A DNA stretch of 64,000 bases from Helicobacter mesocricetorum (GTDB taxonomy: Bacteria; Campylobacterota; Campylobacteria; Campylobacterales; Helicobacteraceae), in contig NZ_FZPJ01000010.1 in the NCBI RefSeq assembly GCF_900198605.1, forward strand, positions 87,283 through 151,282, read 5' to 3'. Below the pieces are notes generated by a model. The model saw only the letters and a program-made list of their open reading frames with translations, was not told where the DNA came from and did not search any database. A program made the position numbers and the translations under genes. This document shows, piece by piece, positions 1 through 8,561 of this stretch. Within the stretch, counting starts at the first letter, position 1; the number at the start of each line of letters is the position of its first letter.

Positions 1-819
1 TCTTTAGAATTAGATTGCCAATTAGAAGAAAACCAGCTCATTACGCTTTTTGGAAAAAGTGGTGCAGGTAAAACGACAATTTTAAGAATCCTAGCAGGTC
101 TTGTTAAGCCTGATTGTGGGTTTATTGAAGTGGGTGGAAAGGTGTGGTTTGATTCTAAAATCAATATCCCGCCACAAAGAAGAGAAATAGGCTTTGTTTT
201 TCAAGATTATGCCCTCTTTCCTAATATGAGTGTCGAAGAGAATCTTTACTTTGCTTTGCCAAAGGGAGAGGATAAGAGGATTGTTGATACTCTCTTAGAA
301 ATGGTAGAATTGAGTGCTTTAAGGAAAGTAAAGCCTAATGTTTTAAGTGGAGGGCAGCAGCAACGCGTAGCTTTAGCTAGAGCTTTAGTAAGGAAGCCCA
401 AAATTTTACTTTTAGATGAGCCATTTTCTGCATTGGATTTGGGAACTGCACAGAAGTTACAAGCAGAACTTTTAGAGATTCATCGACATTTTGGACTAAG
501 CACTTTTTTGGTTAGTCATAACTTTAGCGAAGTATTTTTTCTCTCTAATTATATTTTGCATTTAAGTAAGGGAAGGGTTGATAAAGAGGGTCCTCCTCAA
601 TGGGTGTTTTTAAACCAAATTCCTAGTGGTAAGTTTTTACAAAATGGAGTAGTATTAGAGATAACTAAAAATGGCTTAGTCTTTATTGTCTCTGTGTTGG
701 CGGGGAATAATATTGTAAAGATTACAGCATCTGCTGAAGAGATTAAGGGGTTAAAAATTGGGGATTTAGTAATGTTAAGCTCTAAGGCGTGGAATCCTGT
801 ATTGGTGAAATTAGAATAA
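1..819 (+). CDS. modC: ABC transporter ATP-binding protein, ModC-like (5' end outside window)
   Basis: The reading frame is open from base 1, so the first codons lie outside the window and 272 residues remain. The order of ABC motifs is complete: Walker A GKSGAGKTT (visible residues 18-26), Q-loop VFQDYALF (about 66-73), signature LSGGQ (115-119), Walker B ILLLDEP (135-141) and the SH switch (172-173). The last 60 or so residues form a short TOBE/Mop-like tail, as found in molybdate and related oxyanion importers. The role is to power an inner-membrane importer; the permease and binding protein should lie upstream. ModC is the best fit, but another anion or Fe(III) importer ATPase cannot be excluded without those partners. 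Confidence 0.72.
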   Translation, partial: SLELDCQLEENQLITLFGKSGAGKTTILRILAGLVKPDCGFIEVGGKVWFDSKINIPPQRREIGFVFQDYALFPNMSVEENLYFALPKGEDKRIVDTLLEMVELSALRKVKPNVLSGGQQQRVALARALVRKPKILLLDEPFSALDLGTAQKLQAELLEIHRHFGLSTFLVSHNFSEVFFLSNYILHLSKGRVDKEGPPQWVFLNQIPSGKFLQNGVVLEITKNGLVFIVSVLAGNNIVKITASAEEIKGLKIGDLVMLSSKAWNPVLVKLE

Positions 820-940
820 GAACGAAAAATTATGTTATAAAATAGCAATGTTTAAGAAAGATAGGTAAAAAGCAAATAGACATTGCCAAAAGATACATTG
901 CGTTGTAAGAACATTGAAAAAATGGCAAACTAAAGTATTG

Positions 941-946
941 TATAAT
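941..946 (+). promoter_or_regulatory. Putative -10 box upstream of the methyltransferase
   Basis: A perfect TATAAT lies about 26 bases before the ATG at 972, and AAAGGA just before the start codon serves as ribosome binding site. No clear -35 box is visible, which is usual in epsilonproteobacterial promoters. It implies independent transcription of the methyltransferase and probably hisF. Confidence 0.5.
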
Positions 947-971
947 AAAAGCAAAAGTTTAAAGGATAGCA

Positions 972-2540
972 ATGCAACATTGGAATGAAGGTTACTTTTC
1001 AGATTTTTCCTACACTAAGGGTTATTACAGAGTTATTAATCCATTATTAATGAATTTTCATTTAGCTTTGGCGGGTGTTAAGAGTAATACAATAAATGAT
1101 GAGGGAGAGGATATATCCCCCCCCCCAGAGTTTAATTACTTGGAACTTGGTTTTGGTATGGGAATTAGTGTTAATATTCACGCTGCTACGACTAGGGGGA
1201 ATTATACTGCCATAGATTTTAATCCCCAACATATGGCTTATGCAAACACCTATGCTAAGTCTGATAATATTACTTTATACAATGATAGTTTTAAGGAGTT
1301 TTTAGCAAGATTAGAGCAAGAAAAAATAACTTTTGATTATATTTGCTTTCACGGGATTTTTTCTTGGATATCTAAAGAGAATCGAGATATTCTTTTAGAG
1401 ATTGTTTATAAGTTTCTAAAAGTTGGTGGAGTTGTTTATAATAGCTACAATTGCTATCCCCAGCAAATTTTTGCTTTACCTATTAAAGAAATTTTGTTCT
1501 TACACCATCAATTAAATCATAGCACTAACATTAATGCCAATGATCAAGTTTTAAAAAGTATGGATTTTATTGCTGAATTTACAAAAACCAATCCGTTGTT
1601 TATGAAAAATTCTGATGTTGCTAGTTTTATCACAAGAATCCAAAATATGAAAGATTCAGGTATTTCTTATCTCGCACACGAATATTTAAATGCAGATTGG
1701 AAATGTTTTTATTTTTATGAAATTGCCAAAATGATGGAGAATATTAAATGTTCTTTTGCAGTCAATACAGAGCCTTTGGATCATTTGGATAGTTGTAATT
1801 TAAATGAGGATGCAAGGAATTTTCTAAGCAATATAGCCGATCCTATTTTTAAAGAACAGCTTAAAGATTACTATGTTAGTCGTAATTTTAGAGGTGATAT
1901 TTTTGTCAAGGGAATACAAAGGTTTGCTCATAATGCTTCTATGCAGAGGATTTTAAATACAGAATTTGTTTTAATCTCGCCTATCACTGCTTTTAAATAT
2001 CAGATGGAAGTGGTGCTTGGAACTTTGACTTTGGATAAGGATTTGTATAAAAAGGCTTTAGAATATCTCCAATCCCAATCTTATAGACCAAAGTCTGGCT
2101 CGGAGATTATGTCAGAGTGCAAGATAGATTTTTCAAGTTTGGCGACATTAATAATTGTTTTAATCAAGCAAGAAATGCTTTTTCCCACACAAAAAATAGA
2201 TAAAACGATAAAAGATAGGGCAAAAACCTATAATGAGATTTTATTTAACCAACAACTTGAAGATGAAACCAATGTTTATGTAGCTGCCCCACTTATTGGA
2301 TCTTGCATTGCAGTAAGTTCTATAGAACAATTAGTTATGAAAACTTATTTAGATAGTGTTAAAGATAAAGAAAATCTTGCCTTAAAAACCTTTGAGTTGT
2401 TTAAAAAGTATGGCAAGAAAGTCGTAGAAGAGGGTGTTGTTGTCCAAGAAGATTCGGAAAATATTAAAAGGATTGAGGTTATAGTTAAAGGCTTTATGGA
2501 GAAACTCCCTCTTTATAAAGTCTTGGGGATTTTGGATTAA
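972..2540 (+). CDS. SAM-dependent methyltransferase with regulatory domain; contains a C10 tract
   Basis: A 522-residue protein. Motif I for S-adenosylmethionine binding is YLELGFGMG (residues 56-64), and an acidic residue ends the next strand (D82 in AIDFNP). The middle resembles the methyltransferase regulatory domain family (PF10119 type), followed by a long mostly helical tail with no motif I recognise. The substrate is unknown. The notable feature is a run of ten C at 1117-1126, encoding residues S49-P52 just before motif I. The frame is intact at C10, whereas C9 or C11 would cut the protein before the catalytic domain, so the gene may be phase variable. The stop overlaps the hisF start (TAATG), implying coupling. 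Confidence 0.75.
   Translation: MQHWNEGYFSDFSYTKGYYRVINPLLMNFHLALAGVKSNTINDEGEDISPPPEFNYLELGFGMGISVNIHAATTRGNYTAIDFNPQHMAYANTYAKSDNITLYNDSFKEFLARLEQEKITFDYICFHGIFSWISKENRDILLEIVYKFLKVGGVVYNSYNCYPQQIFALPIKEILFLHHQLNHSTNINANDQVLKSMDFIAEFTKTNPLFMKNSDVASFITRIQNMKDSGISYLAHEYLNADWKCFYFYEIAKMMENIKCSFAVNTEPLDHLDSCNLNEDARNFLSNIADPIFKEQLKDYYVSRNFRGDIFVKGIQRFAHNASMQRILNTEFVLISPITAFKYQMEVVLGTLTLDKDLYKKALEYLQSQSYRPKSGSEIMSECKIDFSSLATLIIVLIKQEMLFPTQKIDKTIKDRAKTYNEILFNQQLEDETNVYVAAPLIGSCIAVSSIEQLVMKTYLDSVKDKENLALKTFELFKKYGKKVVEEGVVVQEDSENIKRIEVIVKGFMEKLPLYKVLGILD
1117..1126 (+). repeat. Homopolymeric C10 tract inside methyltransferase gene
   Basis: Ten consecutive C bases, by far the longest G/C run I found in the window; the others are seven or fewer. 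It is in frame as present. With C11 the frame reaches TAA within a few codons, and with C9 it reaches TAG near 1216. Poly-G/C runs of this length are the classical slipped-strand contingency loci of Helicobacter and Campylobacter. Confidence 0.9.
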
Positions 2541-3328
2541 TGGTTTCATCTTTAGCAAAACGCATTATACCTTGTTTGGATATTAAAGAAGGGCGCGTAG
2601 TTAAGGGGGTGAATTTCTTAGGATTGCAGGATGCAGGAGATCCTATAGAGGTAGCTAAGCGTTACAATGATGAGGGGGCTGATGAGATTGTTTTTTTAGA
2701 TATTACCGCTACTAGTGATAATCGTGATGTTACGCTTGAAATGGTAAAGTCTGTGGCTAAAGAAATATTTATTCCTTTGAGCGTTGGCGGGGGAATCCGA
2801 AGTTTGCAAGATATGTATAATCTTTTGAATGTGGGTTGTGATAAAGTAAGTCTAAATTCTTCTGCCCTTGCTAATCCTGATTTAATTACGCAAGGAGCAA
2901 AGAGATTTGGCTCTCAATGTATAATCGTGGCTATTGATGTGAAAAGAAATGCAAATAATCCCAAAAAATTGGAAGTTTATACACACGGGGGAGTAAAAAA
3001 TACAGGGATTGATTTATTGCAATGGGTAAAAGAGGCTTATAATCGTGGTGCTGGAGAGATTTTGCTAACAAGTATGGATTGCGATGGCACAAAGAGTGGT
3101 TATGATTTAAAGACTTTAGAGGAGGTTTCTAATCTTGTGGATATACCGCTTATTGCAAGTGGTGGTGCAGGGAGTAAGGAGCATATCTTGGAAGCCTTTA
3201 GAAGCGGTGCAGATGCTGCTTTAGCGGCTTCTATTTTTCATTATCAAGAAATAGTGATTATGGAGTTAAAGGAATTTTTAAGGAATGAAGGAATACCTGT
3301 GCGGTTTCCTTCTATGGTTCATCTTTAG
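2540..3328 (+). CDS. hisF: Imidazole glycerol phosphate synthase cyclase subunit HisF
   Basis: A 262-residue (beta/alpha)8 barrel. It closes the imidazole ring in histidine synthesis, using ammonia passed from His[17 protein letters not shown] at the N-terminus carries the catalytic Asp (D14 here), and the phosphate-binding motifs SVGGGIR and ASGGAGS are present. It is a few residues longer than the usual 250 or so, with extra residues near NANNPKK. Its start overlaps the methyltransferase stop by one base, and its 3' end overlaps convergent pdxJ by four bases. The partner hisH lies 2.6 kb downstream rather than adjacent, so the his genes here are scattered. Confidence 0.97.
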   Translation: MVSSLAKRIIPCLDIKEGRVVKGVNFLGLQDAGDPIEVAKRYNDEGADEIVFLDITATSDNRDVTLEMVKSVAKEIFIPLSVGGGIRSLQDMYNLLNVGCDKVSLNSSALANPDLITQGAKRFGSQCIIVAIDVKRNANNPKKLEVYTHGGVKNTGIDLLQWVKEAYNRGAGEILLTSMDCDGTKSGYDLKTLEEVSNLVDIPLIASGGAGSKEHILEAFRSGADAALAASIFHYQEIVIMELKEFLRNEGIPVRFPSMVHL

Positions 3329-4116
3329 TTTGGTTTGTGTTGCATTAATGCAAGCATATCTTTAATGGCTTGTTCTAATCCGCTAAAAATAGCTCTAGCA
3401 ATAATACTTTGCCCGATATTTAATTCAAAAATTTCTGGAATCTTTAGGATTGGCGTTAAATTGGTATAGTTTAACCCGTGTCCTGCGGCGACCTCTAATC
3501 CTAACCATTTAGCTTCTTTTGCGGAGTTTTGTAGATTTTGAATAGATTTTTCATAAAGCTCTTTTAGGGATGCTCTTGGAAGTTCTAAACTTTTAAGACT
3601 ATGTTGGGTTCTGGAGAGGTTTGAGAAAAGCATTAAGTGTAAATTGGCATAGCTTCCTGTATGTAGCTCTACAATCTCTGCTCCCACTTCTTTGGCTGCA
3701 CAAATTTGCTCAATATCAGCATCAATAAAAAGTGAGACTTCAGTATTAATGGAATGAAAAGCTTGTAGGATTTCTTGAATTTTTTGATAGTTTGCTTGAA
3801 TATCTAATCCCCCCTCTGTCGTTATTTCTTCTCTATTTTCTGGGACTAGAGTTACTCTTTGGGGTTTAAGGTTTAAGAGAAGTTCTATAATTTGGGGATT
3901 AATAGAGCATTCCACATTAATGGGTAAAAAAGAGGATTGAATGATATTTTGAATATCTAAATCGTGAATATGTCGTCTATCTTCGCGTAAATGCATAGTA
4001 ATTTGATGCGCTCCTGCTCTTTTAGCAATAAAAATAGCTTCTAAAGGGTCAGGGTCGTTAATAGCTCTTGCCTCACGCAAAGTTGCTATATGATCGATAT
4101 TCACTCCAAGTAGCAT
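3325..4116 (-). CDS. pdxJ: Pyridoxine 5'-phosphate synthase PdxJ
   Basis: A 263-residue enzyme that condenses 1-deoxyxylulose 5-phosphate with 3-amino-2-oxopropyl phosphate to form pyridoxine phosphate (deoxyxylulose-dependent vitamin B6 route). The N-terminus [16 protein letters not shown] is diagnostic. The motifs [24 protein letters not shown] and AAGHGLNY of the active-site loops are all present. The start ATG at 4116 is preceded by AAAAGGAAC. It lies on the opposite strand to its neighbours, convergent with hisF. In many Campylobacterota pdxJ is followed by pdxA, but no pdxA is seen here. Confidence 0.96.
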   Translation of the reverse strand: MLLGVNIDHIATLREARAINDPDPLEAIFIAKRAGAHQITMHLREDRRHIHDLDIQNIIQSSFLPINVECSINPQIIELLLNLKPQRVTLVPENREEITTEGGLDIQANYQKIQEILQAFHSINTEVSLFIDADIEQICAAKEVGAEIVELHTGSYANLHLMLFSNLSRTQHSLKSLELPRASLKELYEKSIQNLQNSAKEAKWLGLEVAAGHGLNYTNLTPILKIPEIFELNIGQSIIARAIFSGLEQAIKDMLALMQHKPN

Positions 4117-4179
4117 ATTGTTCCTTTTGGGTAGATTTGTGTAAGATTCTAGCTAAAATTACTTTAAAAGGATTTTGTT

Positions 4180-5004
4180 ATGGTGATGGTTTTTGATTGT
4201 GAGACTATTCCAGATGTGGAACTGATTAAAAAATCTTTTCAAAAGGAATTTCAAAGTAGGAATATAGTCTTGCAAGATGATTTAGCAGTTAGTAAGGAAG
4301 CTCAAAAAATACAAAAAGAAATTAGTGGTAGTGAGTTTTTGCCTCTTTGTTATCACCAAGTTATCTCTATTGCAGCAGTTTTTTGTGATGAATATGGCAA
4401 CTTTAAGAAAGTGGGAAACTTTTCAAGTATTGGGAATACTAAAGAGGAATTAGAAAAATCGCTTATTAAGGGGTTTTTGGATTATTTAAATAAACATCAG
4501 CCTAAACTTGTAAGCTTCAATGGTAGGGGATTTGATATGCCAATGTTGTTGCTTAGAGCAATGAAGTATAAACTATCTGCTAATGCTTATTTTGAAATCG
4601 AAAATATTCAATTTAATAAAAGTAAATGGGAGAATTATCGCCAAAGGTATAGTGAGCGATTCCATACAGATTTATTAGATGTATTGGGGAATTATGGCGC
4701 TGCTAGAGGATTAAAGCTTGATGTTTTAGCTAATCTTGTAGGATTTCCGGGTAAGTTTGATGTTTGTGGAGATATGGTGCTTGATTTGTATTATAAAAAA
4801 GAATATGAAGTAATTAATACTTATTGCCAAAGTGATGTTTTAAATACCTATGGGTTATATCTTAATTATGAGCTTTTATCGGGGAATCTAAGTTTGCAAG
4901 AATATCAAAATATTTTAATGCATTGGAGAGATACTCTTCCACAAGATAAAGCGTATTATCGGGTATTTTTTGATACAATCACGCAACAAATTAATAACCT
5001 ATAA
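4180..5004 (+). CDS. Predicted 3'-5' exonuclease, DNA polymerase B-like DEDDy family
   Basis: A 274-residue protein with the three exonuclease motifs of the DNA_pol_B_exo2 family. Exo I is VFDCETIPD (D6, E8), Exo II is SFNGRGFDMP (D119) and Exo III is YCQSDVLNTY (Y215, D219); HTDLLDVL around 162-169 is also typical. Metal-dependent 3'-5' removal of nucleotides from DNA is expected. The biological role of this stand-alone family is not well defined. It is eight bases ahead of the next gene, with which it is probably co-transcribed. Confidence 0.8.
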   Translation: MVMVFDCETIPDVELIKKSFQKEFQSRNIVLQDDLAVSKEAQKIQKEISGSEFLPLCYHQVISIAAVFCDEYGNFKKVGNFSSIGNTKEELEKSLIKGFLDYLNKHQPKLVSFNGRGFDMPMLLLRAMKYKLSANAYFEIENIQFNKSKWENYRQRYSERFHTDLLDVLGNYGAARGLKLDVLANLVGFPGKFDVCGDMVLDLYYKKEYEVINTYCQSDVLNTYGLYLNYELLSGNLSLQEYQNILMHWRDTLPQDKAYYRVFFDTITQQINNL

Positions 5005-5012
5005 GGAAGAGA

Positions 5013-5918
5013 ATGCTATCCAAAGAGATTTTTTATTTTAATGAAATACGTTATGAGATTAGAGCCTATTTGTGTTTTTTGTTTCAACGCAATATCAAAA
5101 ATCATCTCCCTTATATTGAGCTTAATAAAATCATTGATGGGTTGCATAAAATTGAAAAAGAAGTTGGTATTTTTGAGCTACTTTATATTTTGGATTCTGC
5201 TGGGAATTTAGCTATTGATGGGATTACAAGTAATGCAAGTTTGAAATGTAAAAAAGGAGAGAATCACAACGATAGAGCTTATTTTTATCGCGCTGTTAAA
5301 GAAAAGAAATGTATTTTAACAGACCCTTACCCCTCTGTGGCAAGTGGGACATTAGTTGTAACAGCAGCTTATCCTTTGTATAATGATAGGGGTGAATTAA
5401 TGTATGTTGTTTGTATAGATTTGCCCTTAGAGAGGATTCCTAATTTAGTTAGTCCAACTTTTATTTTTGGTATTTCTTCAAATTTTAGGAAAATTGTTTA
5501 TTTTGTAATGTCTTTTGCGCTTTTTGCTATTTGTGTTTTATTGCTTGTTAAAGGCAGTATTAGTATGTGGGATGCTTTAGGGCATTTTAATAATTTGGAT
5601 ATTAAAGATGTTTTTGAGGCTACGATTTTAATCACACTTTCTTTAGCGATTTTTGATTTAGTGAGTGCTATTTTTGAAGAAGAAGTCTTAGGAAGGCATA
5701 AGTCTCAAGATTCTAAAGTCGTCCATCAAACGATGATTAGGTTTTTGGGTTCTATTATTATTGCTTTGGCTATTGAAGCTTTAATGCTTGTCTTTAAGAT
5801 GACAATCACAGAGCCTGATAAATTAATTTATGCAGTTTATTTAATTGCAGGTGTTACTTCGTTGTTGATTGGTTTATCCCTTTATGTTAAATTTACAGCA
5901 GCAGTTCGTAAAGGTTGA
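5013..5918 (+). CDS. PDC (Cache-like) sensor domain membrane protein without output domain
   Basis: A 301-residue protein. Residues about 30-145 look like a PDC/Cache ligand-binding fold (DRAYFYRAVKEKK, then TDPYPS and TAAYPLYNDRGELMYVV). The C-terminal half has about four hydrophobic segments that look membrane-spanning. No kinase, GGDEF, EAL or methyl-accepting domain follows. There is no N-terminal membrane helix or signal sequence, so the topology of the PDC domain is unclear. It lies between the exonuclease and hisH, with gaps of 8 and 11 bases, so it is likely part of the same transcript. Function is unknown; ligand sensing is inferred from the fold only. Confidence 0.6.
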   Translation: MLSKEIFYFNEIRYEIRAYLCFLFQRNIKNHLPYIELNKIIDGLHKIEKEVGIFELLYILDSAGNLAIDGITSNASLKCKKGENHNDRAYFYRAVKEKKCILTDPYPSVASGTLVVTAAYPLYNDRGELMYVVCIDLPLERIPNLVSPTFIFGISSNFRKIVYFVMSFALFAICVLLLVKGSISMWDALGHFNNLDIKDVFEATILITLSLAIFDLVSAIFEEEVLGRHKSQDSKVVHQTMIRFLGSIIIALAIEALMLVFKMTITEPDKLIYAVYLIAGVTSLLIGLSLYVKFTAAVRKG

Positions 5919-5929
5919 TTTAGAGCTTT

Positions 5930-6538
5930 ATGTTAGGGATTATTGATTATAAAATTGGGAATTTAGCTAGTGTGCAAAATGCTTTTAAAAAACTCAATCA
6001 AGAGGCAGTTATTATAGAAGATCCCAAAAAAGTTAAAATGTGTAGGTTACTTGTATTACCCGGTGTTGGTGCATTTGGGGATGCTATGGAGCATTTAAGA
6101 AAGAGTGGTATGCAAGAGGCTATTTTAGAGTATGTAAAAAGTGGGAAATATTTATTGGGGATTTGTTTAGGAATGCAGCTTTTATTCCAAAGGAGTGAGG
6201 AGTTTGGAGAACATTTGGGGCTTGGTTTATTAGAAGGAGAAGTGCTTAGGATAGCAGGATTGCAAAAAAAGGAAAAAATACCACATATGGGTTGGAATCT
6301 CATTAGAATATATCAGCATAGCCCTCTTTTTGAAGGTATATCTACAGATTTTTATTTATATTTTGTGCATAGTTTTTGTGTTAGGAATCTTAGTAATGCC
6401 ATAGGTGTTAGCCATTATGGTGTGGAGTTTGCCTCTATTGTGCAAAAAGATAATATTTTTGGGATTCAACCCCATCCAGAAAAATCACATAATGTGGGTT
6501 TAAAAATCTTACAAAATTTCATACATTTAAAGGACTAA
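5930..6538 (+). CDS. hisH: Imidazole glycerol phosphate synthase glutaminase subunit HisH
   Basis: A 202-residue class I glutamine amidotransferase that supplies ammonia to HisF. LLGICLGMQLLF carries the catalytic Cys (C79), and QPHPEKS near the end supplies His182 and Glu184, completing the triad. The oxyanion motif LPGVGAFGDAM is present. Its stop is one base before the hisA start, so the two are coupled. Length is normal for the family. Confidence 0.97.
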   Translation: MLGIIDYKIGNLASVQNAFKKLNQEAVIIEDPKKVKMCRLLVLPGVGAFGDAMEHLRKSGMQEAILEYVKSGKYLLGICLGMQLLFQRSEEFGEHLGLGLLEGEVLRIAGLQKKEKIPHMGWNLIRIYQHSPLFEGISTDFYLYFVHSFCVRNLSNAIGVSHYGVEFASIVQKDNIFGIQPHPEKSHNVGLKILQNFIHLKD

Positions 6539-6539
6539 A

Positions 6540-7253
6540 ATGCAAATTATCCCGGCAATTGATTTAAAAGATGGCTATGCTGTAAGGTTAAAACAAGGGG
6601 ATATGCAAAGTGCGAAAATTTATGATAAAAATCCTCTGAATCTTTGCGCTACTTTTGCAGATTTGGGTGCAGAATATCTCCATATTGTAGATTTAGATGG
6701 TGCAATTGCTGGGAAGCCTAAAAATAGAGTTATTATTGAACAAATCTGTAAGAATTCTCAATTAAAAATTGAAGTAGGTGGTGGAATCCGCAATGAAGAA
6801 ACAATTAAGAGTTATTTAGATATAGGGGTTTCTCGCCTGATTTTAGGTTCTATTGCTTTGCAAAAGGTAGATTTTGCTTTGGCAATGGCGGAGAAATATC
6901 CGATTGTTATAGGAATTGACGCCAAAGATGGGAAAGTTGCAATTAATGGGTGGGGAGATACTCAAAGTGTGTTAGCAGAAGAATTTGCCAAAGAATTCTT
7001 AGGCAGTAAGATTGAAGCTATCGTCTGCACGGATATTTCACGCGATGGAATGCTTGGAGGAATTAACATAAATTTTACTCAAGCTATTGCTAGAGCAAGT
7101 GGAGTTTTTACTATTGCTAGTGGAGGCTTATCAAGTATGGAAGATTTGCAGATATTAGAAGAAAATGAAATTAAAGCAGTGATTGTAGGCAAGGCATTTT
7201 ATGAAAGAAAAATTGATTTACAAAAAGCCTTTGAAAAATTTAGAGTTTCATAA
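6540..7253 (+). CDS. hisA: Phosphoribosyl-formimino-AICAR ribonucleotide isomerase HisA
   Basis: A 237-residue (beta/alpha)8 isomerase producing the substrate of HisFH. MQIIPAIDLKDGYAVRLKQGD includes the catalytic Asp8. Phosphate-binding motifs EVGGGIR and IASGGLSS are present, together with IGIDAKDGKVAINGW and TDISRDGMLGG. It follows hisH by a single base. A short intergenic region with an AT-rich promoter-like sequence then separates it from cheY. Confidence 0.97.
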   Translation: MQIIPAIDLKDGYAVRLKQGDMQSAKIYDKNPLNLCATFADLGAEYLHIVDLDGAIAGKPKNRVIIEQICKNSQLKIEVGGGIRNEETIKSYLDIGVSRLILGSIALQKVDFALAMAEKYPIVIGIDAKDGKVAINGWGDTQSVLAEEFAKEFLGSKIEAIVCTDISRDGMLGGININFTQAIARASGVFTIASGGLSSMEDLQILEENEIKAVIVGKAFYERKIDLQKAFEKFRVS

Positions 7254-7338
7254 AAATTTGTTATAGTAAGCGAAAATTTATGTTATTATTACATCTACGA
7301 TAAGCAAACAATTTAATTGGAATATTAAGGAGTTTATT

Positions 7339-7713
7339 TTGAAAATGGTTGTTGTTGATGATAGTTCAACTATGAGACGAATTATAAAAAATACTTTGGC
7401 GCGACTGGGGTATAACGATATTTTAGAAGGTGAAAATGGCGTTGAAGGTTGGGAAAAAATGGATAAAAACGCTGATGTTAAAGTGTTGATTACCGATTGG
7501 AATATGCCAGAAATGAATGGTTTGGATTTGGTTAAAAAAGTTCGTGCGGATGAACGTTTTAAAGATATACCTATTATTATGGTTACAACAGAAGGTGGTA
7601 AAGCCGAAGTTATTACTGCGCTCAAGGCTGGAGTCAATAATTATATTGTTAAGCCTTTCACTCCCCAAGTTTTAAAAGAGAAATTAGAAGCTGTTTTAGG
7701 TGTAAATGATTAG
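7339..7713 (+). CDS. cheY: Chemotaxis response regulator CheY
   Basis: A 124-residue single receiver domain that carries the phosphoryl signal from CheA to the flagellar motor switch. Acidic pair D7/D8, phospho-acceptor D53 (LITDWNMPEMNG), T84 and K105 (IVKPF) are all visible. The start is a TTG, chosen because AAGGAG sits eight bases before it and the product begins MKMVVVDDSSTMRR, as in Helicobacter CheY. It heads the cheY-prmA-ftsH order, which I remember as conserved in H. pylori. Confidence 0.96.
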   Translation: MKMVVVDDSSTMRRIIKNTLARLGYNDILEGENGVEGWEKMDKNADVKVLITDWNMPEMNGLDLVKKVRADERFKDIPIIMVTTEGGKAEVITALKAGVNNYIVKPFTPQVLKEKLEAVLGVND

Positions 7714-7715
7714 AA

Positions 7716-8546
7716 ATGGTTCCCTGTTATAATTCTCTTATTGTCAAAGCAGATAATTTTTTATGGCTTTTAAAAGACAAAGCATTAGAGATTACCAACG
7801 AAGCCATAGAAGAGATAGATAATGGCTTTATTATAAGAACATTTAGTGATGTTCGAGACATTCGGTTTCAACTTCAATATTTTACAAAAAATTTAGAAAG
7901 CATTATGGGTCAAAAAATTTCTTTAGAATTTAAAGAAACACAAGAAAAGAATCAAGATTGGATTGAAAAATATCATCGTTCTGTCTCCCCTTTTGAATAT
8001 GGGAAGTTTTATATTCACCCAACTTGGTATGCTAATAAAGAAGGAAAAATTAATATTATTATTGATCCTGCTCTTGCATTTGGTAGTGGTCATCACGGAA
8101 GCACCTTTGGATGTATCAAAGCACTTAATAGTTTAGCATTGGAGAATAAAAAGATTCTTGATGTGGGTTGCGGAAGCGGAATATTATCTATTCTAGCAAA
8201 GAAATGTGGGGCAGAGGTATGGAGCTGTGATACCGATGAGGTAGCAGTTCAATCCACTCAAGCTAATATGATAAAAAACAATGTAACAATCGATCATATA
8301 TGGCAAGGCTCTTTAGGGGAGATAAAGGATAAAGAAGGATATTTTGACATCGTAATAGCTAATATTTTAGCAGATGTGCTTATCGCATTGCCCTTAGATA
8401 AGTTTGTAAAAAAAGATGGGATTTTGATATTATCTGGTATTTTAGAGAAGTATGAATCTAAAGTCCTTGATAAGTTCAAAAACTTAAAAAAGCTAAATGG
8501 AGAAACTATACAAGAATGGGTAACCTTAGCTTTGAATAAAAATTAA
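7716..8546 (+). CDS. prmA: Ribosomal protein L11 methyltransferase PrmA
   Basis: A 276-residue SAM-dependent enzyme that methylates ribosomal protein L11. It carries FGSGHHGST, the PrmA-specific pocket, then motif I LDVGCGSGILSILAKK, the acidic SCDTDEVAV, and the family motif IANILADVL. It starts two bases after the cheY stop and is probably translated with it. Length is slightly short but the domain set is complete. Confidence 0.94.
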   Translation: MVPCYNSLIVKADNFLWLLKDKALEITNEAIEEIDNGFIIRTFSDVRDIRFQLQYFTKNLESIMGQKISLEFKETQEKNQDWIEKYHRSVSPFEYGKFYIHPTWYANKEGKINIIIDPALAFGSGHHGSTFGCIKALNSLALENKKILDVGCGSGILSILAKKCGAEVWSCDTDEVAVQSTQANMIKNNVTIDHIWQGSLGEIKDKEGYFDIVIANILADVLIALPLDKFVKKDGILILSGILEKYESKVLDKFKNLKKLNGETIQEWVTLALNKN

Positions 8547-8561
8547 TGAGGATATACCAAA

